Shown here in pieces: positions 1 through 8,162 of a DNA stretch of 64,000 nt. Within the stretch, counting starts at the first letter, position 1; each line of letters begins with the position of its first letter. The notes under the pieces were generated by a model, which was not told the origin of the DNA, searched no databases, and was given only the letters and a program-made list of their open reading frames with translations. Source of the DNA: Rhodobacter sp. (GTDB lineage Bacteria > Pseudomonadota > Alphaproteobacteria > Rhodobacterales > Rhodobacteraceae); NCBI GenBank assembly GCA_020637515.1, contig JACKKG010000001.1, positions 124,001-188,000 on the forward strand, written 5' to 3'. A program made the translations under genes and the position numbers.

Positions 1-2
1 TC

Positions 3-893
3 GAGGCGGCGGCAAAGCGGATCGCGGGGCATGTCCGGCGCACCCCGGTCGCTGAACTGACGCTTGCGGGCCACACGGTCGCGATCAAGCTCGAGCACAT
101 GCAGCACACGGGCACGTTCAAGGCGCGCGGTGCCTTCAACGCGCTGATCCAGGGGCCGGTGCCGGCGGGCGGTGTGGTGGCGGCCTCGGGCGGGAACCAC
201 GGCGCGGCGGTCGCCCATGCGGCAGCGCGGCTGGGCATCCCCGCGCAGATCTTCGTCCCGGAAATCGCCGGCCCGTCCAAGATCGCATTGATCGAACGCA
301 CGGGCGCCACGCTGACGGTCGTTCCCGGCGCCTATGCCGACGCCCTCGACGCCGCGCTCGCGCATGAGGCTCGAACCGGTGCAATGCAGGTTCATGCCTA
401 TGATTCCGTGGCCACCCTGGCCGGTCAGGGCACCTGCCTGCGCGAATGGGAGGACCAGGGCCTCGATGCGGACACGGTGCTGATCGCGGTCGGCGGCGGC
501 GGCCTGCTGGGCGGGTCGATGGCCTGGCTGAACGGCCGCCGGCGCGTCGTCGCGGTCGAACCCGAAACCTCCTGCGCGTTGAATGCGGCGCTTGCGGCGG
601 GCGGGCCCGTCGATGTCGAGGTCTCGGGCATCGCCGCCAACGCGCTGGGCGCCCGGCGGATCGGCGGCCTGTGCCTGGACCTGGCCCGGCAGACCGGCAC
701 GACCAGCGTTCTGGTCCCTGACAGCGCCATTGCCGAGGCACAGCGCATCCTGTGGCGCGAGGCCCGGGTCCTGGTGGAGCCGGCGGGGGCGACCGCCCTG
801 GCCGCGCTCATCGCCGGGGCCTATGTCCCGGCGCCGGGCGAGTCCCTGGCCGTGCTGTTGTGCGGGGCGAATGTCGCACCCGAGCCGGTCTGA
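3..893 (+). CDS. PLP-dependent serine/threonine dehydratase (5' end outside window)
   Basis: The open frame already runs from base 3, upstream of the first internal ATG at 99, so the N-terminus lies outside the window. The fold type II PLP enzyme signature is clear: the Lys of TFKARGA is the expected Schiff-base lysine, ASGGNHG binds substrate, and GGGGLLGG is the phosphate-binding loop. Enzymes of this family deaminate L-serine or L-threonine to 2-oxoacids plus ammonia. The visible part (about 297 aa) has no C-terminal ACT domain, which suggests the short catabolic type rather than biosynthetic IlvA. Substrate preference cannot be read from the sequence. It is followed by dapD on the same strand with its own apparent promoter. 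Confidence 0.85.
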   Translation, partial: EAAAKRIAGHVRRTPVAELTLAGHTVAIKLEHMQHTGTFKARGAFNALIQGPVPAGGVVAASGGNHGAAVAHAAARLGIPAQIFVPEIAGPSKIALIERTGATLTVVPGAYADALDAALAHEARTGAMQVHAYDSVATLAGQGTCLREWEDQGLDADTVLIAVGGGGLLGGSMAWLNGRRRVVAVEPETSCALNAALAAGGPVDVEVSGIAANALGARRIGGLCLDLARQTGTTSVLVPDSAIAEAQRILWREARVLVEPAGATALAALIAGAYVPAPGESLAVLLCGANVAPEPV

Positions 894-904
894 CCCCTGA
901 CCTG

Positions 905-933
905 TTGCCGGACCGTCACACAGGCAGTATAGC
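905..933 (+). promoter_or_regulatory. Candidate sigma-70-type promoter of dapD
   Basis: TTGCCG at 905-910 and TATAGC at 928-933 are separated by 17 bp, 38 bp before the dapD start codon. The match to the consensus is good, but the promoter is predicted only from spacing and sequence. Confidence 0.45.
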
Positions 934-970
934 CCCGGGGCAACACCCCTCTGCGATCGGAGAGACCGCC

Positions 971-1798
971 ATGTCGAAAGCAAAGCTGGAAGCCGCCATC
1001 GAAGCCGCGTGGGACAAGCGCGACACGATCACCCCCGACACCCGGGGCGAGGCCCGCCATGCGATCGAGGAAACGCTCGATGCGCTGGACAGCGGCAAGC
1101 TGCGCGTGGCCGAACGGCAGGACAACGGCGACTGGCATGTGAACCAGTGGGCGAAAAAGGCCGTCCTGCTGGGCTTTCGCCTGAAGGACATGGAAAAGCA
1201 CGAGGGTGGTCCGCAGGGCGGCACCTGGTGGGACAAGGTGGATTCGAAATTCGCCGACTGGAAAAAGAAGGACTGGCAAGAGGCCGGCTTTCGCGCCGTG
1301 CCCAACTGCATCGTGCGCAAGTCCGCCTATATCGCGCCCGGCGTGGTCCTGATGCCCAGCTTCGTGAACCTGGGCGCCTATGTCGATTCGGGCACCATGG
1401 TCGATACCTGGGCGACCGTCGGTTCGTGCGCGCAGATCGGCAAGAACGTGCACCTGTCGGGCGGCGTCGGCATCGGCGGCGTGCTGGAACCGATGCAGGC
1501 CGGCCCCACGATCATCGAGGACAACTGTTTCATCGGGGCGCGCTCGGAAGTGGTCGAAGGCTGCATCATTCGCGAGGGCTCGGTCCTGGGGATGGGCGTG
1601 TTCATCGGCAAATCGACCAAGATCGTCGATCGCGAGACCGGCGAAGTCATGTATGGCGAGGTCCCGGCGGGATCGGTTGTCGTCGCAGGCTCGATGCCGT
1701 CGAAGAACGGTGTGAACCTGTATTGCGCGGTGATCGTGAAACGGGTGGACGCGCAGACCCGGTCCAAGACCTCGATCAACGAACTGCTGCGCGACTGA
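971..1798 (+). CDS. dapD: 2,3,4,5-tetrahydropyridine-2,6-dicarboxylate N-succinyltransferase
   Basis: This 275-aa protein has the usual DapD length. It starts at the ATG preceded by a GGAGA-type ribosome binding site (MSKAKLEAAIEAAWD...); the longer open frame upstream is a shadow extension over the preceding gene. DapD transfers succinyl from succinyl-CoA to tetrahydrodipicolinate in the cytosolic succinylase branch of lysine and meso-diaminopimelate synthesis. The C-terminal two thirds show hexapeptide repeats of a left-handed beta helix (GVVLMPSFVNLGAYVDSGT, then GVGIGGVLEP and GARSEVVEGC). A strong terminator follows, so it is probably transcribed alone. Confidence 0.95.
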   Translation: MSKAKLEAAIEAAWDKRDTITPDTRGEARHAIEETLDALDSGKLRVAERQDNGDWHVNQWAKKAVLLGFRLKDMEKHEGGPQGGTWWDKVDSKFADWKKKDWQEAGFRAVPNCIVRKSAYIAPGVVLMPSFVNLGAYVDSGTMVDTWATVGSCAQIGKNVHLSGGVGIGGVLEPMQAGPTIIEDNCFIGARSEVVEGCIIREGSVLGMGVFIGKSTKIVDRETGEVMYGEVPAGSVVVAGSMPSKNGVNLYCAVIVKRVDAQTRSKTSINELLRD

Positions 1799-1824
1799 CG
1801 CCTGCCGCGCCGCGCGCGATCTGG

Positions 1825-1853
1825 GGGGCCGGCCCGGCGGGCTGGCCCCTTTT
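1825..1853 (+). terminator. Rho-independent terminator after dapD
   Basis: An 11-bp GC stem (1825-1835 with 1839-1849, one G-U pair) and a 3-nt loop are followed by TTTT, 27 bp after the dapD stop codon. Confidence 0.7.
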
Positions 1854-1875
1854 CCCGTCCGAAAGCCCCCCTGCG

Positions 1876-2604
1876 ATGCTGGCCAGCCTGCCCGTCCGAC
1901 TGATCCTTGCACCGGCGCTGATGGCGCAGGCCGTGGCGGTGCGGCGGCGCGCGCTGGTCCTGCCCGAGCCCGAGGGCCCGCGCGCCGGGTTGTCCGGCAG
2001 CGGGCCGGTCCTGCGGTTGCTGATCGCGGGGGACAGTTCCGCCGCCGGGGTCGGCGTGGCGCATCAGCAGCAGGCGCTGTCGGGCCAATTGGTCGCCGCG
2101 CTGGCGCCGTGGTTTACCGTGGCCTGGCGGCTCGAGGCTCAGACCGGCGACACCAGCGCGGACACGCTGTCCCGGCTGCGGGCGCGACCCGCCGAACGCT
2201 TCGACATCGCCGTCACCGCGCTGGGGGTGAACGATGTCACCCACCAGGTGCCGCTGCGCCGGTTCCGCGCCCGGCAGGCGGCACTGGCCGCGCTGTTGCG
2301 CGATCGCTTCGGGGTGCGCGCGCACTGGCGCGCGGGGCTGCCGCCGATGCACCGCTTTCCCGTGCTGCCGCGCCCGCTGCGCGACGTTCTGGGCGCGCAG
2401 GCGCGGGCCTTTGACCGGGTGCTTGCCCAGACCTCGGGTCCCGGGCTGCATCACCTGCCGTTTGACGAAACCCGGCTTGACCCGGCGATGATGGCGGGCG
2501 ATGGCTTTCATCCCGGCGCCCCGCTCTATACCCTTTGGGCGCAGGACCTGGCTGCCGCGATCACCGCCCAAGGAGTGCCCGATGACCGAGAAACCCAAGC
2601 GTAG
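1876..2604 (+). CDS. SGNH/GDSL-type esterase
   Basis: The start is taken at ATG 1876 (MLASLPVRLILAPALMAQA...), giving 242 aa; the frame open back to 1009 is only the dapD shadow. The hallmark blocks of SGNH hydrolases are present: GDSSAAG (block I, nucleophile Ser), GVND (block III, Asn) and DGFHPG (block V, Asp/His). The hydrophobic N-terminus may be a signal anchor. Family members hydrolyse esters of lipids or small acyl substrates; the substrate here is unknown. Its 3' end overlaps the next gene by 23 bp, so the two are probably translationally coupled. Confidence 0.8.
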   Translation: MLASLPVRLILAPALMAQAVAVRRRALVLPEPEGPRAGLSGSGPVLRLLIAGDSSAAGVGVAHQQQALSGQLVAALAPWFTVAWRLEAQTGDTSADTLSRLRARPAERFDIAVTALGVNDVTHQVPLRRFRARQAALAALLRDRFGVRAHWRAGLPPMHRFPVLPRPLRDVLGAQARAFDRVLAQTSGPGLHHLPFDETRLDPAMMAGDGFHPGAPLYTLWAQDLAAAITAQGVPDDRETQA

Positions 2605-2908
2605 GCAACAGGTCTATACCCTTCTGGTCCAGGTCGGTCGAAAAGAGGGGGACGGGCTGCCCGATGGCAGCACCGGGGCGGGGCTGTTGTGCTATGCCTC
2701 GGGCGTGGACGAGGCCGAGGCGGTGCGCGAGACGGTGGCGATCCTGAAGCAGGCCGATCTGGCGCCGCTGGATGTCACGGGGTATGGCACGCTGGACGAA
2801 CGGCTGGCTCAGGGCGACGAGATCGACCCCGAGGAACGCGCCCTGATGCAACGCGCACTGGACGAGAACGCGGTCATCGTCGCCCAGATGACCCCCTTCG
2901 ACGATTGA
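2582..2908 (+). CDS. Conserved hypothetical protein (108 aa)
   Basis: The ATG at 2582, preceded by AAGGAG, lies inside the end of the esterase gene in another frame. The product (MTEKPKRRQQVYTLLVQVG...) is cytosolic with no membrane segment. The N-terminal half looks alpha/beta (TLLVQVG, LLCYASG, AEAVRETVAILKQ) and the C-terminus is acidic. No catalytic motif is recognised. The arrangement suggests co-expression with the esterase; no function is proposed. Confidence 0.75.
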   Translation: MTEKPKRRQQVYTLLVQVGRKEGDGLPDGSTGAGLLCYASGVDEAEAVRETVAILKQADLAPLDVTGYGTLDERLAQGDEIDPEERALMQRALDENAVIVAQMTPFDD

Positions 2909-2962
2909 CGCGGCGGTCGGGACCCACCCACCGCCGCCGCGCCGCCTGACCGTTCCGGGCCC

Positions 2963-4495
2963 TCAATCGACGGTCGCGCCCTCGGCATCGCGGCGCATTT
3001 TGGCACGCAGCGCCTTGCCGACGACGATCGGCAGCAGGAACCCGATCACCGCCACCGCCCACAGCCCGATCGCCAGCGGCGAGCCGAGAAGCGTTCCCCA
3101 GTCGCCATTCGAAATGGTGATCGCGCGTCGCAGGTTGTTTTCCATCGTGTTGCCCAGCAGCGTGCCCAGGATGATCGGCACCAGCGGCACGTCGAGCTTG
3201 CGCAGCACCCAGCCGAGCAGCCCGAAGCCGATCATCAGCAGCAGGTCAAAGCTGGACCCGGAAATGCCGTAGATGCCGACGAAGCTGACCATCGCGACAA
3301 AGGGCATCAGCAGGCGCGGCGGCACCATCAGCACCCGGGTGAACAGGCCGACCATCGGGATGTTCAGCGCCAGCAGCACGAAGTTGGCGATGAACAGCGC
3401 CGCAATCAGGCCCCAGACGACATCGGGGTTCTGCGCGAACAGCAGCGGGCCGGGGGTGATGTTCAGCGACAGCAGCACAGCCAGCAGCACAGCCGTGGTG
3501 CCCGATCCCGGCACGCCCAGCGCCAGCATCGGCACCAGCGCCCCGCCGGCGGCGGCGTTGTTGCCGGCCTCGGGCGCGGCGACACCGCGCGGATCGCCGG
3601 TGCCAAAGGTGCCCTTGCGATCGACCAGCTTCTTTTCCACCGCATAGGACAGGAACGACCCCAACGAGGCCCCCGCCCCCGGCAGCACGCCCGCGACAAA
3701 GCCGACCACCGACGCGCGCAGCATGGTCGGCGCGGTCTGCTTGAGCATCGCCACCGGCGGGGTGATGCGACCGATGCGGATCTTCGCGTTGTCCGCGCTG
3801 GCCGCGCCGTGGCGGTGCTCCAGGAAAATGAACACTTCGGACAGCGCGAACAGGCCGACGATCGCCACCAGAAAGTCGATGCCGTCGTAGAGATGCACCT
3901 CGCCGAAGGTCAGGCGCGGCACCCCGGTCTGGGTATCGACGCCGATCACCGACAGCCCAAGGCCCAGCATCGCCGCGAAAGCCGATTTCGCCTGGTTGGT
4001 CGAGGCGACGCCCCCCAGCGTGGCAAAGGCCAGCGCAAAGAGGGCAAAGTATTCGGCCGGGCCGAACAGCAGCGCAAAGCGCACCAGTTGCGGCGCCAGC
4101 AGGATCAGGCCCCAGGTGGCGATGAAGGCCCCGACAAACGAGGCCACGCCCGACAGCGAAAGGGCCTCGCCGGCCAGGCCCTTTTTCGCCATCGGATACC
4201 CATCGAGGCAGGTCATCATCGCCGGTTCGTCCCCGGGGATGTTCAGCAGGATCGAACTGATCCGCCCGCCATACATCGCCCCATAGTAGACCGAGGTCAG
4301 CAGGATCATGGACGCGGTCGGCCCCAGCCCCAGGCTGAAGGCCAGCGGGATCAGGATGGCGACACCGTTCGACGGGCCCAGGCCCGGAAGCGCGCCCATG
4401 ATGGTGCCCAGAAAACAGCCCAGCAGGGCCAGGAGAAGGTTCTGCCAGGTCAGCGCGATGGCGAACCCGTCGGCAAGGGAACTGAAGGTGTCCAT
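2963..4495 (-). CDS. tctA: Tripartite tricarboxylate transporter, large permease TctA
   Basis: A 510-aa, strongly hydrophobic protein of typical TctA length with about 12 predicted helices. It carries the family's N-terminal glycine-rich region GALPGLGPSNG and the repeat-related LPGAGASLGSF in the middle. TctA is the large membrane subunit of TTT systems, which use a periplasmic binding protein and a cation gradient to import di- or tricarboxylates. It is the last gene of tctC-tctB-tctA, 13 bp after tctB. The substrate is not determinable; citrate-like acids are the family default. Confidence 0.93.
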   Translation of the reverse strand: MDTFSSLADGFAIALTWQNLLLALLGCFLGTIMGALPGLGPSNGVAILIPLAFSLGLGPTASMILLTSVYYGAMYGGRISSILLNIPGDEPAMMTCLDGYPMAKKGLAGEALSLSGVASFVGAFIATWGLILLAPQLVRFALLFGPAEYFALFALAFATLGGVASTNQAKSAFAAMLGLGLSVIGVDTQTGVPRLTFGEVHLYDGIDFLVAIVGLFALSEVFIFLEHRHGAASADNAKIRIGRITPPVAMLKQTAPTMLRASVVGFVAGVLPGAGASLGSFLSYAVEKKLVDRKGTFGTGDPRGVAAPEAGNNAAAGGALVPMLALGVPGSGTTAVLLAVLLSLNITPGPLLFAQNPDVVWGLIAALFIANFVLLALNIPMVGLFTRVLMVPPRLLMPFVAMVSFVGIYGISGSSFDLLLMIGFGLLGWVLRKLDVPLVPIILGTLLGNTMENNLRRAITISNGDWGTLLGSPLAIGLWAVAVIGFLLPIVVGKALRAKMRRDAEGATVD

Positions 4496-4508
4496 GGCGG
4501 GTGCCTCG

Positions 4509-4940
4509 TCAGAAACCGAACGGGCCGCGCGCCAGCGACAGACCGAACAACAAGTGGAAAACGACGTAGATGCCGATCGAAATGCCGATCCCCGCGATCA
4601 CCGACTGCACGACCGTGCTGCCCAGTCGCCAGCTGAGATAGGCGGCGGCCAGCGCCGTCGCAAAGACGAACCCCACCTTGGGCAGGAATTCGGCGTAAAG
4701 GATCATCACCACGGCGGCGGCGGCGATCTCGGCCAGACGGCCCGGCGCGGGCCACTGCGGCGCGCTGTCGGGGCGCAGCAGGATGACCAGCGACGCCAGC
4801 CCCAGGATCGCCGCGACGATCAGCGGAAACGCCTTTGGCCCGACCGTGTCGGACAGGAAGCTTTCCTGTATCTGCAAGGTCGCCCAGGCATAGAAGATGG
4901 CCAGCCCCAGGCCGAAGGCCCCGAAGATGCGGTCGCTCAT
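4509..4940 (-). CDS. tctB: Tripartite tricarboxylate transporter, small permease TctB
   Basis: A 143-aa protein with four hydrophobic segments (near residues 5-22, 38-57, 70-100 and 115-135), as expected for the TctB small membrane subunit. The sequence is poorly conserved in this family, so the call rests on size, topology and position between tctC and tctA. The start at 4940 follows a GGGAGGGG ribosome binding site. Confidence 0.88.
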   Translation of the reverse strand: MSDRIFGAFGLGLAIFYAWATLQIQESFLSDTVGPKAFPLIVAAILGLASLVILLRPDSAPQWPAPGRLAEIAAAAVVMILYAEFLPKVGFVFATALAAAYLSWRLGSTVVQSVIAGIGISIGIYVVFHLLFGLSLARGPFGF

Positions 4941-5004
4941 GATCCCCTCCCCTCGAAAGACGGGACCGGGCGGCGTGGGGCCGCCCGGCCCGGATCGTGT
5001 CTCG

Positions 5005-5994
5005 TTACTGAATGATGCCGATCTCGCGCGAGATCCGCTGGATCTGCGCGACCGAATCCGCCACGAACGCCTGGAACTCGGCCCCTTGCAGGTTCAGCGG
5101 TGCCAGGCCGTTCGCCAGCATGACCTCTTGCCACGCGGGCGAGGCATAGAGATCGCCGATCATCCGAACCCAGCCCTCATAGGCGGCATCCGACATGTGG
5201 CCCGGACCGTAGAACCCGCGCCAGTTGGCGCCGATCGCGTCCACGCCCTGCTCGCGCGCGGTGGGATACTGGGCAAACGCGCCGTCCAGCCGTTCCGGCG
5301 ACAGCACCGCGATCACCCGGATATCGCCCGATTCGACGAAGCCGCGCGCTTCGCTGAGGTCGCCGGTGAAGGCCTGCACCGATCCCGCCAGCAACTGGGT
5401 CACCGCCTCGCCACCGCCGTCAAAGGCGATGTAGCGGACCGCGCGCACGTCATCGATGCCAAAGGCCGAGGCGGCGATCAGCACCTTCAGGTGGTCCCAG
5501 CCACCCACCGCCGAACCGCCCGCAACGGCGATCGTCTCGGGGTGGTCGCGCATCTGCGTCAGCAGTTCGGGCAGGGTCTGGATCGGGCTGTCGGCGGCCA
5601 CCGCGATCACGCCGTAATCGGCCCCGATGGACGCGATCCAGCGCACCTGGTCCATCGTGTTGCCCGGGAATGCGCCCTGCGCCAAGCGGGTCGCCGTCGC
5701 CGACGAGGCCGCGACGATCAGGTTGTCGTCGGAATCGCGTTCGTTCACGACCTGCGCATACGCCACGCCGCCGCCGCCGCCGGCCAGGTTCGCCACCTGC
5801 ATCGTGGCCTGGATCATGCCCAGTTCCTGCAACATGCGGCCGACCTGGCGGCAGGTGAAATCCCAGCCGCCGCCGGGGTTGGCGGGGGCAATGCATTCGG
5901 GGTTGGACGGGGCAAAGCCCTGTGCCAGGGCCGGGCCGGCCACCAGGCCCAGGCCCAGCGCGGCAACCGCCGCGCGGATCATCGTCATCGTCAT
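5005..5994 (-). CDS. tctC: Tripartite tricarboxylate transporter, periplasmic binding protein TctC (Bug family)
   Basis: The start is set at the ATG with GGAGGA immediately upstream (MTMTMIRAAVAALGLGL...), which opens a clean Sec signal peptide ending near VAGPALA-Q. The 329-aa length and the APANPGGGWDFTCR motif near the mature N-terminus, where Bug proteins bind the carboxylate of the ligand, are typical. It captures the substrate for TctAB in the periplasm. It is the first gene of the operon and is divergent from the two-component system at 6116. Confidence 0.92.
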   Translation of the reverse strand: MTMTMIRAAVAALGLGLVAGPALAQGFAPSNPECIAPANPGGGWDFTCRQVGRMLQELGMIQATMQVANLAGGGGGVAYAQVVNERDSDDNLIVAASSATATRLAQGAFPGNTMDQVRWIASIGADYGVIAVAADSPIQTLPELLTQMRDHPETIAVAGGSAVGGWDHLKVLIAASAFGIDDVRAVRYIAFDGGGEAVTQLLAGSVQAFTGDLSEARGFVESGDIRVIAVLSPERLDGAFAQYPTAREQGVDAIGANWRGFYGPGHMSDAAYEGWVRMIGDLYASPAWQEVMLANGLAPLNLQGAEFQAFVADSVAQIQRISREIGIIQ

Positions 5995-6066
5995 ATCGTC
6001 TTCCTCCATCGCCGGTTCTGCGCCCCGTGCGGGCGCCAACGCGCCGCAAACAGTTACCCGTTGAAC

Positions 6067-6083
6067 CTGTCACCAAACTGTCA
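6067..6083. promoter_or_regulatory. Direct repeat in the tctC/tctD intergenic region, candidate TctD operator
   Basis: CTGTCA occurs at 6067-6072 and again at 6078-6083, an 11-bp period. Tandem half-sites about one helical turn apart are the usual target of OmpR-family regulators. The pair lies between the divergent transporter operon and the regulator operon, so one site could serve both. The assignment is inference. Confidence 0.4.
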
Positions 6084-6115
6084 GACACTTCACGGGCGGC
6101 AGGACTGGGGGAAAA

Positions 6116-6784
6116 ATGCGCGTGCTCTTGGTGGACGATGCCCGGGACCTTGCGGATGCCACCCAGACCCGGCTGCGCCAGAACGGCATTGCCTGCGATG
6201 TCGCCGAGACCGTCGCAGAGGCCGGCGACCACCTGTCGGTGCAGCGTTACGACGCGGTGATCCTGGACATCAACCTGCCGGACGGCAGCGGAACCGCGCT
6301 GTTGCGCGCGATGCGGCGCGAGGGGCGGAGCGAACCCGTCATCATGCTGACCGCGCAATTCTCGGTCGATGACAAGCTGTCGGCCTTTGGCCTGGGCGCC
6401 GACGACTATCTGGTCAAACCCTTCGATCACCGCGAGTTGGAGGCCCGGCTGCATGTCCTGCACCGACGCGACGCCAGCGACCGGTCCGGAGCGATCGTTC
6501 TGGGCAGCCTGAGCTTCAACCCGACCGCCGGCACCGCCACCCTGGCTGGCCAGCCGCTGGACCTGACGCGGCGCGAATTCTCGTTGCTGGGGACGCTCTT
6601 GCGCGGGCGCGGTCAGGTCTTTTCCAAGGAACGCCTGATCGAGGATCTCTACGCCTTCACCGACGCCGACGTGGGGGTGAACGCGATCGAACTCTACGTC
6701 GCGCGTCTGCGCAAGAAGCTGACCGGCAGCGGGGTCGAGATCCGCACCCTGCGCGGCCTCGGCTACCGACTGGACCATGCCTGA
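6116..6784 (+). CDS. tctD: OmpR-family response regulator, TctD-like
   Basis: A 222-aa protein with an N-terminal receiver domain (acidic pair D7/D8, phosphoacceptor D51 in VILDINLPDG, K101 in LVKPFD) and a C-terminal winged helix (about 125-220, ending LRGLGYRLD). It should be phosphorylated by the kinase encoded next, whose gene it overlaps by 8 bp. The locus is divergent from tctCBA, the usual position for TctD controlling carboxylate uptake genes. Regulation of tctCBA is inferred from context. Confidence 0.88.
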   Translation: MRVLLVDDARDLADATQTRLRQNGIACDVAETVAEAGDHLSVQRYDAVILDINLPDGSGTALLRAMRREGRSEPVIMLTAQFSVDDKLSAFGLGADDYLVKPFDHRELEARLHVLHRRDASDRSGAIVLGSLSFNPTAGTATLAGQPLDLTRREFSLLGTLLRGRGQVFSKERLIEDLYAFTDADVGVNAIELYVARLRKKLTGSGVEIRTLRGLGYRLDHA

Positions 6785-8162
6785 CGCCGCCGCCCAGCCC
6801 CCGGCCGCCACGCTGTCGCTTTCGGCCCGGCTGGCGCTGGGCATCACCGCGTTGCTGGTGGTCGGCGGGCTGGCGCTGGCGCTGGCCGCCTTTGCCTATG
6901 GGCGCACCGCGGCGCGCGACGCCTTCGACCGGCTGCTGGTGGGCGCGGCGAATGACATCGCCTCGGCCATCGCGGTCGAAAACGGGCAGGTCGTCGTCGC
7001 CCTGCCGGTATCGGCCTTTGAACTGCTGGCCCTGGCCCAGGACGACCGCATCGCCTATCAGGTGCGCGACGTGGACGGCCGGGTCCTGACCGGCTACCCC
7101 GACCTGCCCCGCCCCCCCGAAGGCGCACGTTTCTACGACGCCCCGTTCCGCGGAGAGCCGGCGCGGTATCTGCGCCTGACCCGCCGCTTCGCCGAACGCG
7201 CGGTCTCGGGCAGCGTCGAGGTGACGGTCGGCCAGACCCTGCGGGCCCGCACCGACCTGGCCTATGACATCACGCGCAAGGCGCTCTATGGGCTGGCGGT
7301 CGGCGGGATCGCGATGCTGGCACTGGCGCTGCTGGTCGTGCGCTCGGCGCTGAGGCCGCTGGACCGGCTGGCGCGCGAACTGTCGCAGCGCGACCCGCAG
7401 GACCTGACGCCGCTGGTCGCCTCGCCCCCGCGCGAGGTCGCACCCATGGTCGGCGCCGTCAACGGCTTCATGGCGCGGCTGGACAAGCAGCTGGACATCC
7501 TGCGCAACCTGATCTCGGACACCGCACACCAGTTGCGCACCCCGGTCGCGGCCCTGCGCGCGCAGGCCGATCTGGCACTGTCCGAGAAGGACCCGGTCCG
7601 CCGGGCCCGCGCGGTCGAACGCATCCACAAGCGCAGCCTCAGCCTGGGGCGGCTGCTGGACCAGATGCTGTCCCACGCGCTGGTGGTGCATCGCACCGGC
7701 TCGATCCGCCGCGAACGTGTCGATCTGCGCGATGTGGCGCTGGACCTGGTCGAGGCTGGCGACCACCCGGCGCTGGCGGCTGGCACGCGGCTGACCCTGG
7801 CGATCGGCGACAGGCCCGTCCCGGTTCTGGCCGATCCGCTGTCGCTGCGCGAAGCCGCCAGCAACCTGCTGTCGAACGCGCTGAACCACGGGCACCCCCC
7901 CATCACCATCGGCACCAGCGTCGAGGGGGGGATGCACCTGCTGTGGATTCTGGACGCCGGCCCCGGCCCCTCGGACACGGTGCGCGCCGCGCTGGGCCAG
8001 CGATTCCAGCGCAGCGCCGCCTCCAGCGGCCAGTCCGCCGGGCTGGGGCTGGCAATCAGCCGTTCCGTGGCCGAGGCCTATGGCGGCTGCCTGCGGTTCG
8101 ACCCCGTCCCCGGCGGGTTTCGCGCCGCGCTGGTGCTGCCGGCCGAGGGGGGCGCGTCATGA
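6777..8162 (+). CDS. tctE: Sensor histidine kinase, TctE-like
   Basis: A 461-aa inner-membrane kinase. Transmembrane helices at about 20-42 and 171-192 enclose a periplasmic sensor domain of about 125 residues. The dimerisation domain carries the phosphorylatable H251 in TAHQLRTP, followed by the N-box NLLSNALNHG and a G-rich LGLAISRSV motif. The G1 box reads DAGPG. It overlaps tctD by 8 bp and the next gene by 4 bp (ATGA), so kinase, regulator and binding protein form one translationally coupled unit. Confidence 0.88.
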   Translation: MPDAAAQPPAATLSLSARLALGITALLVVGGLALALAAFAYGRTAARDAFDRLLVGAANDIASAIAVENGQVVVALPVSAFELLALAQDDRIAYQVRDVDGRVLTGYPDLPRPPEGARFYDAPFRGEPARYLRLTRRFAERAVSGSVEVTVGQTLRARTDLAYDITRKALYGLAVGGIAMLALALLVVRSALRPLDRLARELSQRDPQDLTPLVASPPREVAPMVGAVNGFMARLDKQLDILRNLISDTAHQLRTPVAALRAQADLALSEKDPVRRARAVERIHKRSLSLGRLLDQMLSHALVVHRTGSIRRERVDLRDVALDLVEAGDHPALAAGTRLTLAIGDRPVPVLADPLSLREAASNLLSNALNHGHPPITIGTSVEGGMHLLWILDAGPGPSDTVRAALGQRFQRSAASSGQSAGLGLAISRSVAEAYGGCLRFDPVPGGFRAALVLPAEGGAS